DNA from: Terfezia claveryi
Lineage: Eukaryota; Ascomycota; Pezizomycetes; Pezizales; Pezizaceae
Reading direction: 5' to 3'
Assembly: GCA_015179025.1 (NCBI GenBank)
Contig: WHUX01000002.1
Span: 558,001-622,000, forward strand
DNA length: 64,000 bases
The translations under genes and the position numbers were made by a program. The number at the start of each line of letters is the position of its first letter. Position 1 is the stretch's first letter. The notes below the pieces were generated by a model that saw only the letters and a program-made list of their open reading frames with translations, was not told the DNA's origin and ran no database searches. Shown one piece after another: positions 12,568 to 25,225 of the stretch.

Positions 12568-12613
12568 CCAGATTCTTAGTCTGGTTGGCACAACACCTCC
12601 ATAGCCAGATTCT
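12568..12613 (+). mobile_element. Micro-insertion B, 28 bp, perfect 9-bp duplication
   Basis: CCAGATTCT occurs at 12568-12576 and 12605-12613. The 28 bp between them begin TAGTCTGGTTGGCACAACAC and end CTCCATAG. The constant terminus directly abuts the left duplication copy. The internal CCTCC-ATAG part matches the longer relative at 59183-59229. Confidence 0.85.
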
Positions 12614-12700
12614 CCAATGGAAAGATAGGTACATACTAATGCGCATGAGACCGCATCTCCCATCTATCCAACAAGGCATATTTATAATGTGAAAATATAG

Positions 12701-12755
12701 AGTACTAAATCGCCACACCAAACAGTCTGGTTGGCACCGCCCCTCACGTACTAAA
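12701..12755 (+). repeat. Related terminus copy with displaced flanking repeat
   Basis: CAGTCTGGTTGGCAC (12723-12737) carries a C in place of the first T. It lies inside a 37-bp segment flanked by AGTACTAAA (12701-12709) and CGTACTAAA (12747-12755), 8 of 9 matching. Here the constant end does not abut the flanking repeat, so it differs from the other loci and the flanks may be coincidental. Confidence 0.4.
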
Positions 12756-13420
12756 GGTGGAGGAAAGTATCCTTTTTGTTCAACGTGACGCTGTAACAAA
12801 CCCCAGGGTATAAAGTTGATAACTATGTAAATTGCAGCAATGCTCTGGATATGTATGTACCGTACCTCCTTGACATCTCTGTATGAACTTGAGAACAAAT
12901 AATTCTAAAACTCTGGAATGAAAACTGATATTCCCCATACTATCCCACCTGCAGAGAAAAGCCTGTACCTAACCATGCACAAAGGCCTGGATTGTGTCAC
13001 CCATTTGCGCCCGCAGATGAATTGAAGGCTCCAGGAACCATGGTTTGTAGCGCACTTACTTCCCGGCCCTGCATCTGTCTCAGTAGAACTATCTGCCGAT
13101 TGGAGTTTATTTCCGTAAAATAACCAGCATGGGTCCACTGGGAAAGCGATTTCCCAATTGAAGAGTGGCAAAAGAATATATAGGATGGTCTTCTGATGAG
13201 ATGAGTTGCAGTGGTAGTGTTGTAAGGATGCTAAGCCAGTTGTCGTGACGCGTCATATGACATATTACTCAGGAATTACCTATGGCATATTACTCAGAAA
13301 TTACCGTACCTAGTCCTCTGTTGATAGCTGCATAGATTTGAAAGCTGTCTCAGATCTCCGGCTCCCCCTCCATCTCAATACCTCACCCCTGCGTTCGCTT
13401 TGAATAGGGATCAACACATC

Positions 13421-15359
<1,939 letters not shown>

Positions 15360-15975
15360 CACAGTAGCTGATCATAGAGTAGTATGGAGAGAGGGCTGGA
15401 TTATTGTTTAGTTTTAACGGCTTGCCATCGTCATGATTATTACCCTCATATTCATCATCGTCATCGTCGTCATCGACATCATTTTCAACCCCCTTTCTGC
15501 TTCTTGCATCCTCTTTAATCAATCTTGGGCTTTCCCATTTATCCTCTGTTTGCTTTTGCTTCTTATATGGGTGTGGTGCGGTAATGGTGCTGTCTTTTGG
15601 TTCTTAAATTCAAAAATCTTTTCTGCCATGAGCTGGCGAATGTATGTATGTATGTATGTATTTTCCCCTTTGCCTTTATGTTTATACATAGCTTCCACCC
15701 ATTTTCTTTTCTTTTCTTATCTGGATTCCTTCGCTTCTTACTTGGATTATCTGGGCGTGTTTTTTTTAATGTCTCTTTTTTTAATGTCTCTTTTCTTTGC
15801 TAGTTTAGATCGCTTCAGTGTAAATATATGTTGTTGGAGATTTGAGCTCGTTATATAGCTTTTAGATATACCTCTTACTTGGTACTTCTTGTTCCTTTTT
15901 CAGATTGGACTGGATGATGGATGGTACTTACAACACACATATAGTTCTAGGCCGCATAGCAACGACTTTTTCCAA
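15360..15975. other. Intergenic, T-rich low complexity
   Basis: Pyrimidine-rich DNA with a (TGTA)n microsatellite at about 15641-15660 and a short duplicated T-run unit near 15761-15795. No gene is recognised. Confidence 0.5.
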
Positions 15976-16024
15976 TGCTTTTCCTAGTCTGGTTGGCACA
16001 ACACTCCTGTGGAGGTGCTTTTCC
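15976..16024 (+). mobile_element. Micro-insertion C, 31 bp, perfect 9-bp duplication
   Basis: TGCTTTTCC occurs at 15976-15984 and 16016-16024. The 31 bp between begin TAGTCTGGTTGGCACAACAC and end TGTGGAGG. It lies just upstream of the Tc1-like transposase remnant. Its terminus could be mistaken for that transposon's inverted repeat, but the 9-bp flanks argue for an independent insertion. Confidence 0.85.
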
Positions 16025-16965
16025 CATGGTATGACAACCACGTTTTCCGAAGAGTGCAAGAAAAGAGTTATGAGAGATCACGGGATGAATGGACTGCGAC
16101 AAGGTGGAGTTCATGGGGTAAAATCAAGGAGCTTACTGGGGTTACATCAACCACGAAAGACCATCAAACGAGAAGACAGGGCAAGTGTAACCAGTATCAA
16201 ACGTGACCCCTGGCAAACCTAAGATGAGCTGCGAAAAGATATAGACCCCAATATCTCAGTGCGAACAATCAAGAGGCGTCTCCAAGAGTTCCACATCAAG
16301 AAATGGATTGCTGCGGAGAGCCTTTATCATCGGGACTGGACACCAGAGCAGTGGAGTAAGGTCATATGGAGTGATGAGTGCAGTGTGCGTAAAAACAGTG
16401 GTGATCGACGGAAATGGGTTTTTCGGAACCAGGCATCAAAAGTGGGATAAGAATAAGATCCAAGGCAAAAGACTAAAGTCAATTAGCCAAATTGTCCAGG
16501 GTGCTTTCCATGGCAGTCGGAAATCACACATTAGTAGTTATGCAAGGAGATCCTGAGTATAAGTGGCGGGGGTCCTCTGGAAGTCACTATGAAGGAGTTC
16601 TCAAGGAAGAACTCCCTCATATGATGATACCTACATCTTTATGCAAGACAATGCGGGAATACATAGGTATACTCCCATCCAATGTTTTCAGGAGATGGGT
16701 ATAAGGTGATGAACCCAATTGAGCATGTCCGGGTAAAGCTCAAGGAATTGCCTCACCAAAAGTTCCCGCATGACCGCAGGGCCTCCAGTGATGAAAGAGG
16801 CCATTGGAAAAAAGCAATTGCTTGGAAGAAATCCGTGAAGAGATCTTTTTGACAACCTCATTGAGAAATATGCCCTCGACGGGTCCAGGCAGTCATTAAG
16901 GCAGATGAATTTCCCTCTCAGATACGTTCAAAGGACATTCTTGTATATACTTTTTTTTTTTTTTT
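16025..16965 (+). pseudogene. Decayed Tc1/mariner-type transposase
   Basis: Several frames together encode a Tc1-type transposase. They include a helix-turn-helix-like stretch (DPNISVRTIKRRLQEFHIKK), the first catalytic Asp region (VIWSDECSV, near 16367), the second (MQDNAGIHRYTPIQ, near 16644) and the third region (MNPIEHVRVKLKELP, from 16709). Frameshifts occur near 16200, 16310 and 16450. A deletion appears before MNPIEH, where the usual WPPYSPD is missing. It cannot encode active transposase. Clear terminal inverted repeats were not found; the right end probably lies before about 17040. Confidence 0.8.
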
Positions 16966-17109
16966 TTTGGTTTTTATGTATCTAAGGGGTTGAGATATTC
17001 AAAAAATATATGTTCAGGTCAGCTGGGCTAAAACGCGTAACAAGGATGGAATGTTTAGTTGAAACTCAAAGCCTAGTTACCCTCAATATCTTTTTGATTT
17101 ATCCTCAAT

Positions 17110-17720
17110 CCCCAACAAGGGGGGAGGGGGAGGGGGGAGGGGGGAGGGGTGGGGTGGGGGGGGGAAGGGGGCGGCGCGGGTTGCAAATATAAATTACCAC
17201 TGAATAAACGAACCCCTCTGTTATTCCTTTTTTTTTTTTTTTCTCTCTTTCTCTTATATTTATTTCAAAAAAGTTATTTCTTCAGTCCCTTTCCCACCCA
17301 CGAAAAAAAATGTCTACATAAACTTCATTAAAAGGTCAAAAAAAACGAAAGAAAAAACCCATCTCCATACTTGAGTAGCATGCATCTCTCCTCCTATCTC
17401 CATCCATACATGGTGGCCAGATAGGTATCTGGTAATGAGAAATATCCCTTTCTTCCCCACACAAAAAAAAGAAAACCTCATATATATCCATCCCATCCCT
17501 TCCCTTCCCCCACTCATGCCTTCCTCACTATCCCGTCCCATTTCATCACCGTACAGTGCCATTGACCATTACGCTGCAAATAAAGTTAAAAAAACAGAGG
17601 TAAAAGAAAAGCACTTGGTATCTTTCACAAAGGAAGAAATGGAGTAAAATAAAATAAATATCCACCTCGCCATTCCGCCAAATGAAAAAAAAAAAATGTG
17701 CACTAAATGAATACGTAAAC
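17110..17720. repeat. Low-complexity G-rich, T-rich and A-rich tracts
   Basis: 17119-17180 is a run of G tracts separated by single A or T, a strong G-quadruplex candidate on the plus strand. Poly-T at 17228-17242 and A-rich tracts follow, with a C9-10 tract near 17720. No coding sequence is recognised. Confidence 0.7.
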
Positions 17721-17994
17721 CCCCCCCCCACGCGACCCATTTTGTCCATGAGAGAAATGAGAATCAGAATGAAAATGAAAAATGAAAAATGAATTGATTA
17801 AAGCCTCTTGTGACTATGGCCACGGCCTGGTTGCAACATCAGAGCATAGAAAAGAAAGAAATAAAAAATAATAATAACACAGAATGAAAATTACCCTTGA
17901 TCAAATCATAAATCGTGAAAATAACGAAAAAAAAATAAAAATATTATCCACACCGCACCCACCCACCTCCATCTTCGTCCCACCAACGCCTTGT

Positions 17995-19944
17995 TTAACC
18001 CCCCAGCACCTGTAATGCCATCTCCAACCTCCTCCTCAAGGCAACCACATCCCCCTTCTCCCTCGCCACCTCCATTGCACAGCATGTCTTCCCCAACTCC
18101 TCAATCAGTCTCTCAATCAACAACCTATCCTCCAGCGCTAACTGCAAAGTAATATCCGCATCCCCCGCTCCCGTAGTCATAATATGTCCCGAAATCTCAA
18201 CCCCAGCTGATCCAGACATTATCCTCGACCCACGGCGACTCAATTTCCCCGGAGTTGGTGGAAGGAGGAATGATCCTCCTGCTCCCCCCGCGGGAGGAGG
18301 TGTTGATGACGATGATGAAGCGGCGATAGTTGCTTTGAAGGAGGAAGAGGCTGTCGTGGAGGTGTCTTTCGGCGCTTCGTTACTTCCCCGGGGTGTATGC
18401 GGGGCGCTATGGTAACCATCATCCCTGACACGATCACCATCAGGCGAGGATCCAACCTTGGGGGAATGCCTTGTGATCGACGTCGAAGAAGGCGCTCGGG
18501 ATCGGCGGCGTAAGGACCCCGATGAAGACGAATTAATGGATCCTGTAGGTGAGGGTACATACCCCCCATCGTCTGCTGTGGTATACGAAGACACCGAAGC
18601 GAAGCTATCCAACCTCCTCAGCACCACTGGTGACGGCCCACGATCATGATGTCCCAGCGTCGGCGAATCCCTGTTGTGCCCGATTTCGGTCGTGCCCAAG
18701 ATCGTCTCGCTATGCGTGCTTCGGAAGCTTCCCCTCGAATCAGACCTCCTTCCTAGCTCGGCTTGTTTGAGCAATGTCCTCGGTGCATAAATTCCATTTC
18801 CAATAAATAACGAATCGTAGCTAAATGCGTCCTCCCTATCTTCATGTCTAGACTCCCTAACCGCGGCCCCAGGTTTTGGTGTTGTCGACCTGCTACTAAC
18901 AACACTATCTGTATATGCCCCGTTGGCGTTCATATACTCCTCAATCTCCCAATCTCTATAGCCCGTTGGCGTAGGCGTATTCCTATTCGAGCCATACGGA
19001 ACTGGTGAAGCTCTCGGATTAACCCTCTTCATCGAATCCGATCTCGACTGGTGTTGGAGAGAGCTTATCTTGCCTCTCAAATCCTTCATCTGATCTCTTA
19101 GATTTCTCATCTGCTGTGCCGACTGCGATCTTCTTCTCTCAGGCTCCTCTTTCCCGTCCTCACTACCCCGACTAATGGAATTGATCCGTTGAAGGTTATA
19201 AACCGTAGGCACCGCACTCTCACTGACCGTCCTCACATGAGCAGCATTATTACTCGTTCTGAGCTGGACAACTGACAACGGCACCGGGGCATTCGTCGGG
19301 GTGATAGTACGAAAGGCATTGGTGGGGGTCCCAGTGTGATTCCTGGTAGGAGTCGCAGTACGATTATTCGTCGGGGTCATTGTTCGCGGAGTCGAGGTAC
19401 GATCTGAATCCGGGTCCGAGTATCCTGACATGGACGACCCTGGTGGAGAAACAATTAGGGAATGTCTCGCCCTTGTGAGGTTCTGCCCACACAAATCCAA
19501 CTTCTTTTTTGCATTCTCCAAGACCCTTTCCGCACGCCTACTGAGCGTTGATGGAGTTACCCTCCCATCCTCATTTCCATCTCCTTCATGCCCGTCATAT
19601 ATACTCGACTCGTAGATACTCGGAGATAAGCTTTCCATATCCCATGTATCCTCCCCTCCTTCATCCTCATCCTCCTCTAGAAATCCAAACCCATCCACCT
19701 CAATTGTCCCCACGGAAAGGAGACTTTGTAAAGACTGAGGCCTGACGTTTCTAACTGGCCGTTCCACGGGAGGTTGGATGGGCGATGTTTCGGCAATGTC
19801 TGGGAGCATGGAAGGCTTCATAGATCGCCGCGGAGGCATCCTCGTAGTGGGAGTTGGGGCGCTGATCGTCGGTAGGTGAGGGGAGCCGCTGCTATAAGAA
19901 TATGACAGCGTTGGAGACATTGGGGAGACGTAGGCCGGAGCCAT
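17995..19944 (-). CDS. Ser/Pro-rich conserved fungal protein of unknown function
   Basis: A single open frame of 649 residues starts MAPAYVSPMSPTLSYSYSSG. Most of it is Ser/Thr/Pro-rich and predicted disordered. Ordered parts are RRAERVLENAKKKLDLCGQN (about residue 133), a likely coiled coil RNLRDQMKDLRGKISSLQHQ, and a helical C-terminus LALEDRLLIERLIEELGKTC followed by EVAREKGDVVALRRRLEMAL. Repeated SP/TP sites suggest proline-directed phosphorylation. I do not recognise a named family, and no function is assigned. Confidence 0.8.
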   Translation of the reverse strand: MAPAYVSPMSPTLSYSYSSGSPHLPTISAPTPTTRMPPRRSMKPSMLPDIAETSPIQPPVERPVRNVRPQSLQSLLSVGTIEVDGFGFLEEDEDEGGEDTWDMESLSPSIYESSIYDGHEGDGNEDGRVTPSTLSRRAERVLENAKKKLDLCGQNLTRARHSLIVSPPGSSMSGYSDPDSDRTSTPRTMTPTNNRTATPTRNHTGTPTNAFRTITPTNAPVPLSVVQLRTSNNAAHVRTVSESAVPTVYNLQRINSISRGSEDGKEEPERRRSQSAQQMRNLRDQMKDLRGKISSLQHQSRSDSMKRVNPRASPVPYGSNRNTPTPTGYRDWEIEEYMNANGAYTDSVVSSRSTTPKPGAAVRESRHEDREDAFSYDSLFIGNGIYAPRTLLKQAELGRRSDSRGSFRSTHSETILGTTEIGHNRDSPTLGHHDRGPSPVVLRRLDSFASVSSYTTADDGGYVPSPTGSINSSSSGSLRRRSRAPSSTSITRHSPKVGSSPDGDRVRDDGYHSAPHTPRGSNEAPKDTSTTASSSFKATIAASSSSSTPPPAGGAGGSFLLPPTPGKLSRRGSRIMSGSAGVEISGHIMTTGAGDADITLQLALEDRLLIERLIEELGKTCCAMEVAREKGDVVALRRRLEMALQVLGG

Positions 19945-22812
19945 CCCAGGTCACAATGGACAATAAACGTATAGTCGGGGCGGATTCGTATTAATTATGC
20001 AGCAAAATACAGACTGTAACGCAGGAACAGCACAAACAGACGAATGGTGAAGGGGCTTTAAAAGCAACGGCCGAAAAAAGCGAGTAAAAATAGCTGTACT
20101 GTACTGAGCCGATATTCAGAAAGCTCTCCTCCTCCTCCCTACAGAGCCTGGGGGCCGAAACGAATGAGTGAATGAAGGAATGAAGGAGTGAAGCTTCAGC
20201 TGGTACGAATCTTGAAATGCTGAAAGTTGAAAGGACGTTTTGCTTGTAATCGAAAAGGGCGGCAGAGTAGAGTGCTCCAGTCAGGGAGTTAAAGGATTTC
20301 AATTAGGCCAGGCCAGGATACAGGGCTGGATGGCTGAGTCGGCTTGTGCAAGGGATGATCGTGTGTGGGGGGGAGGGGGAACTATCGCATAACCGCAAAT
20401 AAGCTGTCGCCTCAATTTCTTTTTTTTTTTTTTTTTCTCTTTCTCTTTACTTTTCGATTGATTCAAAGTGCAGGAGATGGAGTGACACGCGAGAGAAGAG
20501 CTGCAAAAGGGCAGAGTTGATGCCTAATTACCGGGTACGGGGGAAGGATGGGAAGTGAGAAAGCTTCAGGGGGAGATTGCTTCATGATATAACATATAAC
20601 GCCGCCGCGAAAACAAAAATACAAGCAAGTCAGAGTGGAGGAAGCTGGGCGGTCTGGAGATATTACGGACAGCGGCCGTCCAATTGCAGCAAGACAGCCG
20701 TCAGTTCGTGTCGGCCGTTCAAAGGCCTCTCGTAGTCCACGCACGATGCAGATGGCGGCGGCACGACACGGGGTTGAGATGCAAAGCATGCCACGCTGAA
20801 GGCAGCAAAATCAACAGCACGTAGAACCCGGGCATCTGGAATCAAGGGTCGAGCACGAGTGCAGACCTCAGCTCCAGGGGCCAGCACAACGCCGTGGGAG
20901 CATACATTAGCGAAACCCCAGCATGCGGAGGCTTGACGACCCGCACGAGGTGCATCTCCCCCAGTGAGCGTGAACCGGCTGTGGCGACACGGCCGCAAGG
21001 GACAATCCCCATCGGATTTGCGTCCCTTGGGGCCCTGAGGCTCTTGCCCGCTGCATGGCGGTGTTTTTTTCCTGTGGATCTCGCGGTGAAGGCTGGAGCT
21101 AAAGCGAGACAAACACCAACAAGAATCATCGACTCTGCTGCAAGGAACTGACGGCGACATCAGTCGGCATGTTCGCGTGTGCCTCGCTAGGCCCGTCTGG
21201 GGTGCCCCGGTGGGAAAAAAAGGCCCAAATGTCTTCCTGATCCATGTCCAACGTTGCATCCCGATCCATGTCCTTTTGCTGGCTCTTGATCTGTTGTGGA
21301 AAACATTATGGCAATGATGCCTCGAGTCGGCAGGTACACCAAACACGTCCGTCCTGCTCCTTGCCACATTCCGGGCTGGGCTGCCAAAGTGCCGTATTTG
21401 GACTGTAATCTGGATAGGATGTTTTCAGTCTCGGCCCGGGGGTATATCCAAACATCAAGACAAATGACAAACAGCATGGACCCTGGCAATTGGCAGATGC
21501 ACGCGCAAGGGGTATCATGTACAAATATTAAGGTTGTTGCCCAGCAACGTGCGAGTATACGAATACAAAATAGGCGTTTGCACTCGCAACTGCGGGCATA
21601 GGTACAGCAGTACGTTCGGGACAGTTGCGGGCTGCGGCTTTTCGCCATTTGGCTGTCTTTTCGCAATTCCTCCCCCCGTTTTCCGTACCCTCGGGTGGTG
21701 GCACCCAGGCCCAAGAATTTCCCCTTGTCTCGATATCTCCGCCCTTGTATACGAGGGCGTACTTCCTTGTGATTTCCGTGTATGGAACAACATGGTAAAG
21801 TCAACGTTAACAGGCCATGTAGCTCAGTTGATGTCATGAGTTTCCCCCATGGTGAAATTTTCACCCAGCACAGAAGAGCTCTATTTGAAAGTATCCGAGT
21901 ATCAGTAGCCATGAACACGTTTACCTACTTATTTGGTACGTACCGGTACTATCTCTGCCATCAGTCTCTAGATGCTAGGTCAGACTATGGGATTTTTGGA
22001 ATACAAGGGCCTTATCTTGTAAGCGAGTAAATCCCGTATCCATAGGAACCCGAGTGACCGTTATCTGTGTTCCCGACATTGGCTGTTGTACATAATCAAA
22101 GTACTTAAAGGAATCATGCTCTTCTCCACACCTGGCACGAGACTACCCCACTTCCGAAGATATAGATCGCCCACAACAGCCGACCTTTGGCTGACATAGC
22201 CGTAGGTAGTTGGAATGCCTAACGGCTGTTCAAAACTTGGGGGGGGGGGGGGTAACAGTAACGCAGGCTATCTATGATTCAACATAAGAACTTTACTTAC
22301 ATAGGCCTCAGAGAGTTCCCGCTCACTACTCTCCATCTAAGGTTTTTAGGTGAAGAGAGAGATCCATGGCGGCACTTGTGTTTCCAAGTCTAACCAGCCA
22401 GAACATAATTCCATCCTGAAATATAGAGAGAGAGACAACTTGACCGGCGAATTACCCTGAGTTGTTTCATTGTCCTGCCAAGCCCCCATAGGTATCTGGG
22501 ATGACGTAGAGCACCATGGCATTACGTCAAGGGTTGTAACATCTCTCACATGTTGTTTTCCGCGATGCGCTGATATATAACAACGAAGCAAGATTACAAG
22601 AAAAAGGGGATTCCTTATAATATCATCACACAAAGACCCCTCCACCATAATTGGGCATATACGTAACAGTACTCGAGCACACAGACAGAGAGAGGGCAGA
22701 ACATATCGGTATATCATCTAAAGGAATCACAAACACCACCATCGCCCAAATAACACAAGAAGGAAGAGGGGAGAAGAAGAAAAAAAGAAAAATAAAGAGA
22801 GAAGAGAAAGCA
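19945..22812. other. Long intergenic region with GC-rich island
   Basis: About 2.9 kb without a recognised gene. Contains a poly-T tract near 20420-20438, a GC-rich stretch about 20650-21250 with overlapping frames on both strands but no recognisable domain, and a G13 tract near 22239-22251. Short uncharacterised RNA genes cannot be excluded. Confidence 0.5.
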
Positions 22813-23583
22813 ATGGACGTCTACTACAGCTACAGCTACCGTACGCCCCTGTCCCTTGTCATTCTGTTGTCTACAAATATATAGAACTGACCATTACCCA
22901 ACCACAGTCTCATCCGGGTGGATGTTCCTGCAAGCCATCCCCCTCCTCACCACACCCACCACAATAATCACGCTGCTCTCCCCCACCGTCCGCGAAACCA
23001 CACGTAATCTCTCTTCTCTCCCCCCTACTTGTCCATCCCAACTAACCTCCATCCCTCCCCACCTCCTCCAATAAACAGAACTTGAATCCTACCTCTCGCG
23101 GTCCCTCTCCCTAGCGCTCCTCCTCCTCAGCCTGCTTACGCTCCTCCTCACGGGCTCCCTCCCCCTCACCACCTCCCTCGCGCATACCTCCCTTGCGCCG
23201 GACTCCCTCGCATCTGGCGTCTCCACCGACCCGACCGACCCGACCGCCCCCTACGCAGTCCCAACGCTCACACTAACTCTCGTGTACCATGGCACAGTGG
23301 CATTCTACTGCTGGACGCAGTACACCAAAGGCCTCGGGATGCCGTATTTCCTAGCGGCGTGTGTGAGCGGGTTATTGGCTGCGGTCGGAGGTTGGTGCTT
23401 GCTGTTTGCGACAGGAGAGGGTAGGATTAGTAGAAGTACGTACTTATTTCGACACCTTTGGGGTTGGACGGGGTGGGGGGCTAATGTGCGTATTTGTTGT
23501 GTGTAGAAACAGGTGCAGATAAGAGGACAAGCGGGTTCCCGTTCAAGAATAAGGAGGCGGATAAGAGGAAGGCTAAGATCTAA
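22813..23583 (+). CDS. Small conserved fungal multi-pass membrane protein
   Basis: Four exons fit: 22813-22840, 22908-23003, 23079-23435 and 23507-23583, giving 185 residues. The protein starts MDVYYSYSYLSSGWMFLQAI. Three to four hydrophobic segments are visible: around GWMFLQAIPLLTTPTTIITL, a Leu-rich segment LALLLLSLLTLLLTGSLPL, VYHGTVAFYCWTQY, and PYFLAACVSGLLAAVGGWCL. The tail KTGADKRTSGFPFKNKEADK is basic and cytosolic by the positive-inside rule. I recall similar fungal proteins of unknown function. The first intron falls inside codon 10. Confidence 0.82.
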
Positions 23584-23952
23584 GGAGAGAGATTATTTTC
23601 GTTTCAGATCATGGGCGTAGGGTTTGTTGGGCTTGATGGGAAATCAGAGACCCATGGGTCCTGTGCTCAAGTGCAAGCACTGCTTATCACGTCGTTAGTA
23701 AAGAGTTTTTTATATACTAATATTTATGTAGAAAACAAAGCTCTGTTTGATCATATCGTATATATATATCAATAATATATCACCTCGAAAATCACATTAT
23801 ACACCACGAGCTGCCATGGATTTTGCCGTATCAATAGAATTTGATAGAAAGAAGTACCCAAATCTACCGAACGAAGTGCTCAAACAAAGAACATTATAGA
23901 ATCGCCACAGTCAACATATCACGCACCACACTTCCCCCCTGTGCCCTCTCGA
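23584..23952. other. Convergent 3' region
   Basis: The 369 bp between the stop codons of the membrane-protein gene and SGT2 are AT-rich and should contain both polyadenylation sites. Nothing else is recognised. Confidence 0.5.
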
Positions 23953-25160
23953 TTACTTTGAGTCACTCGGCCCCGGTGACCTTCCGGAACCTCCCGCACC
24001 TCCAATAAAGTTCTTCGCCCTGTGCCCAAATAGTTAGCCCAATCATCCCACCCATCTACCCTGAGCATAACATGTAAACTTACATCTCCGCAAAATTCGC
24101 GTCATTCATCATGCTACTCATATCCGGCAGCCCACCGCCCCCACTAACCCCATCCATCATCTCCTTAACCTTAGGGTTGTTCATCATCTTCCCAAGCATA
24201 TCCGGGTTCTTCATCAGATTCGACGCAAACTGGGCAATCATCGGGTTATTCATCAGCCCTGCCAAATCCGGCATTCCCCCACCCCCCGCACCCCCACCCC
24301 CACCACCAAACATTGATGCTAGGGAACTTAAATCTGGCATTCCACCACCGCCCATACCACCCATACCGCCTGATGCACCGATATCCTCCTCACCGTCCTC
24401 CTCGGCTAATCTCTTCTTTGCTGTTTCGAACCCGCGGCGCATGGCTTCGCTGGGGATTTTTCCACCGGAGGATTCAACTTCCATTCCCTTCGCGTAGGCC
24501 TCCATGGCTCCTTTAGTATCCCCCAAGGCGAACTTGGCAAGACCTAGTCGAGACCAGGCTTTTGAGTAGGATGGGTCGGCATCTACAGCTGCCTGAGCGT
24601 CAATGGCTGCCTGTTGGTGCTGGCGCGAAGCACTATATGCCGCAGCTCGGTTAGAGAGGAAGATGGGATTTCCAGGAGTCAATTCAAGGGCCTTGGTGTA
24701 GAGATCAATCGCGGTTTGGTAATCCTTCTTGGACATCGCCTCGTTACCCTGCCCTTTCAAAGCATCTGCCTCGGCTTTCTGCTCGGGAGTTGGTGATTGG
24801 GCAGAGGTGGGTGATGGTGTATTTGCTGGCTGGGCGGGAGTGGGGGGCTTCGTGGCAGCGCGGCCCTTCATTTTTTCGAAAACGCCATAGATGGTGACGA
24901 GGGACTGGCCGCCTAAGGCGTCGGCCATGGCGGCCGTGTCACTGGGGTCGACTTTGAACGCATCAATGATGATTTGTGTGGCTACAGAGATGGACTCTGC
25001 TTCGTCGGCGGGCAGGGTTCCGTCGGTGCCAGATTTGTTGAGGAAGTCGATGATTGCGAGGGCGAGGCGCTTTTTGGACTCGCTGGACTGTTGGGTGGGT
25101 GAGGGGGAAGTTAGCATGGAGAGGGTCGGAAGTAGGATGGACGGGAGGGGATCATACCAT
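23953..25160 (-). CDS. SGT2: Small glutamine-rich TPR protein, GET-pathway cochaperone
   Basis: Sgt2 receives tail-anchored membrane proteins from Hsp70 and passes them to Get3 through Get4/5. Three coding exons are inferred: 25158-25160, 24084-25087 and 23953-24019, giving 357 residues. The N-terminal dimerisation domain (ESKKRLALAIIDFLNKSG) binds Get5. Three TPRs follow (ADALKGQGNEAMSKKDYQTA, NPIFLSNRAAAYSASRQHQQ, SYSKAWSRLGLAKFALGDTK). The C-terminal substrate-binding part is Gly/Met-rich with repeated NNP motifs. The first coding exon is the ATG alone, followed by GTATGA and a 70-bp intron ending CCAACAG, which gives the family start MSSESKKRLAL. An in-frame ATG at 25286-25288 would add a non-conserved leader. 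The final intron (24020-24083) adds a short Gly/Ser tail. Confidence 0.92.
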
Positions 25161-25201
25161 GGTGAACGATGGAGGTGTTGATGAGAGTAAATGTTGTCTG
25201 C

Positions 25202-25225
25202 CTGTCTGTCTGTCTGTCTGTCTGG
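25202..25225. repeat. (CTGT)n microsatellite in the SGT2 leader region
   Basis: Five to six perfect tandem tetranucleotides lie about 45 bp upstream of the SGT2 start codon on the minus strand, probably within its 5' untranslated region. Confidence 0.9.

Larger units (their letters stand above)
12102..13420. other. Intergenic region with micro-insertions and SIR2 promoter
   Basis: No gene is recognised. Two micro-insertion sites (12568-12613 and 12701-12755) are listed separately. Just upstream of SIR2, a 20-bp unit beginning CATATTACTCAG occurs twice, at 13261-13280 and 13286-13305, differing by one base. Confidence 0.6.

Noticed and set aside
20660..21370. 234-codon minus-strand frame in GC-rich DNA
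   Set aside because: No recognisable domain, overlapping open frames on both strands, composition explained by GC richness.
21815..21895. Possible tRNA: TGTAGCTCAGTTGATG resembles a D-arm and A box
   Set aside because: No B box or T-arm follows at the right distance and no acceptor stem can be paired.
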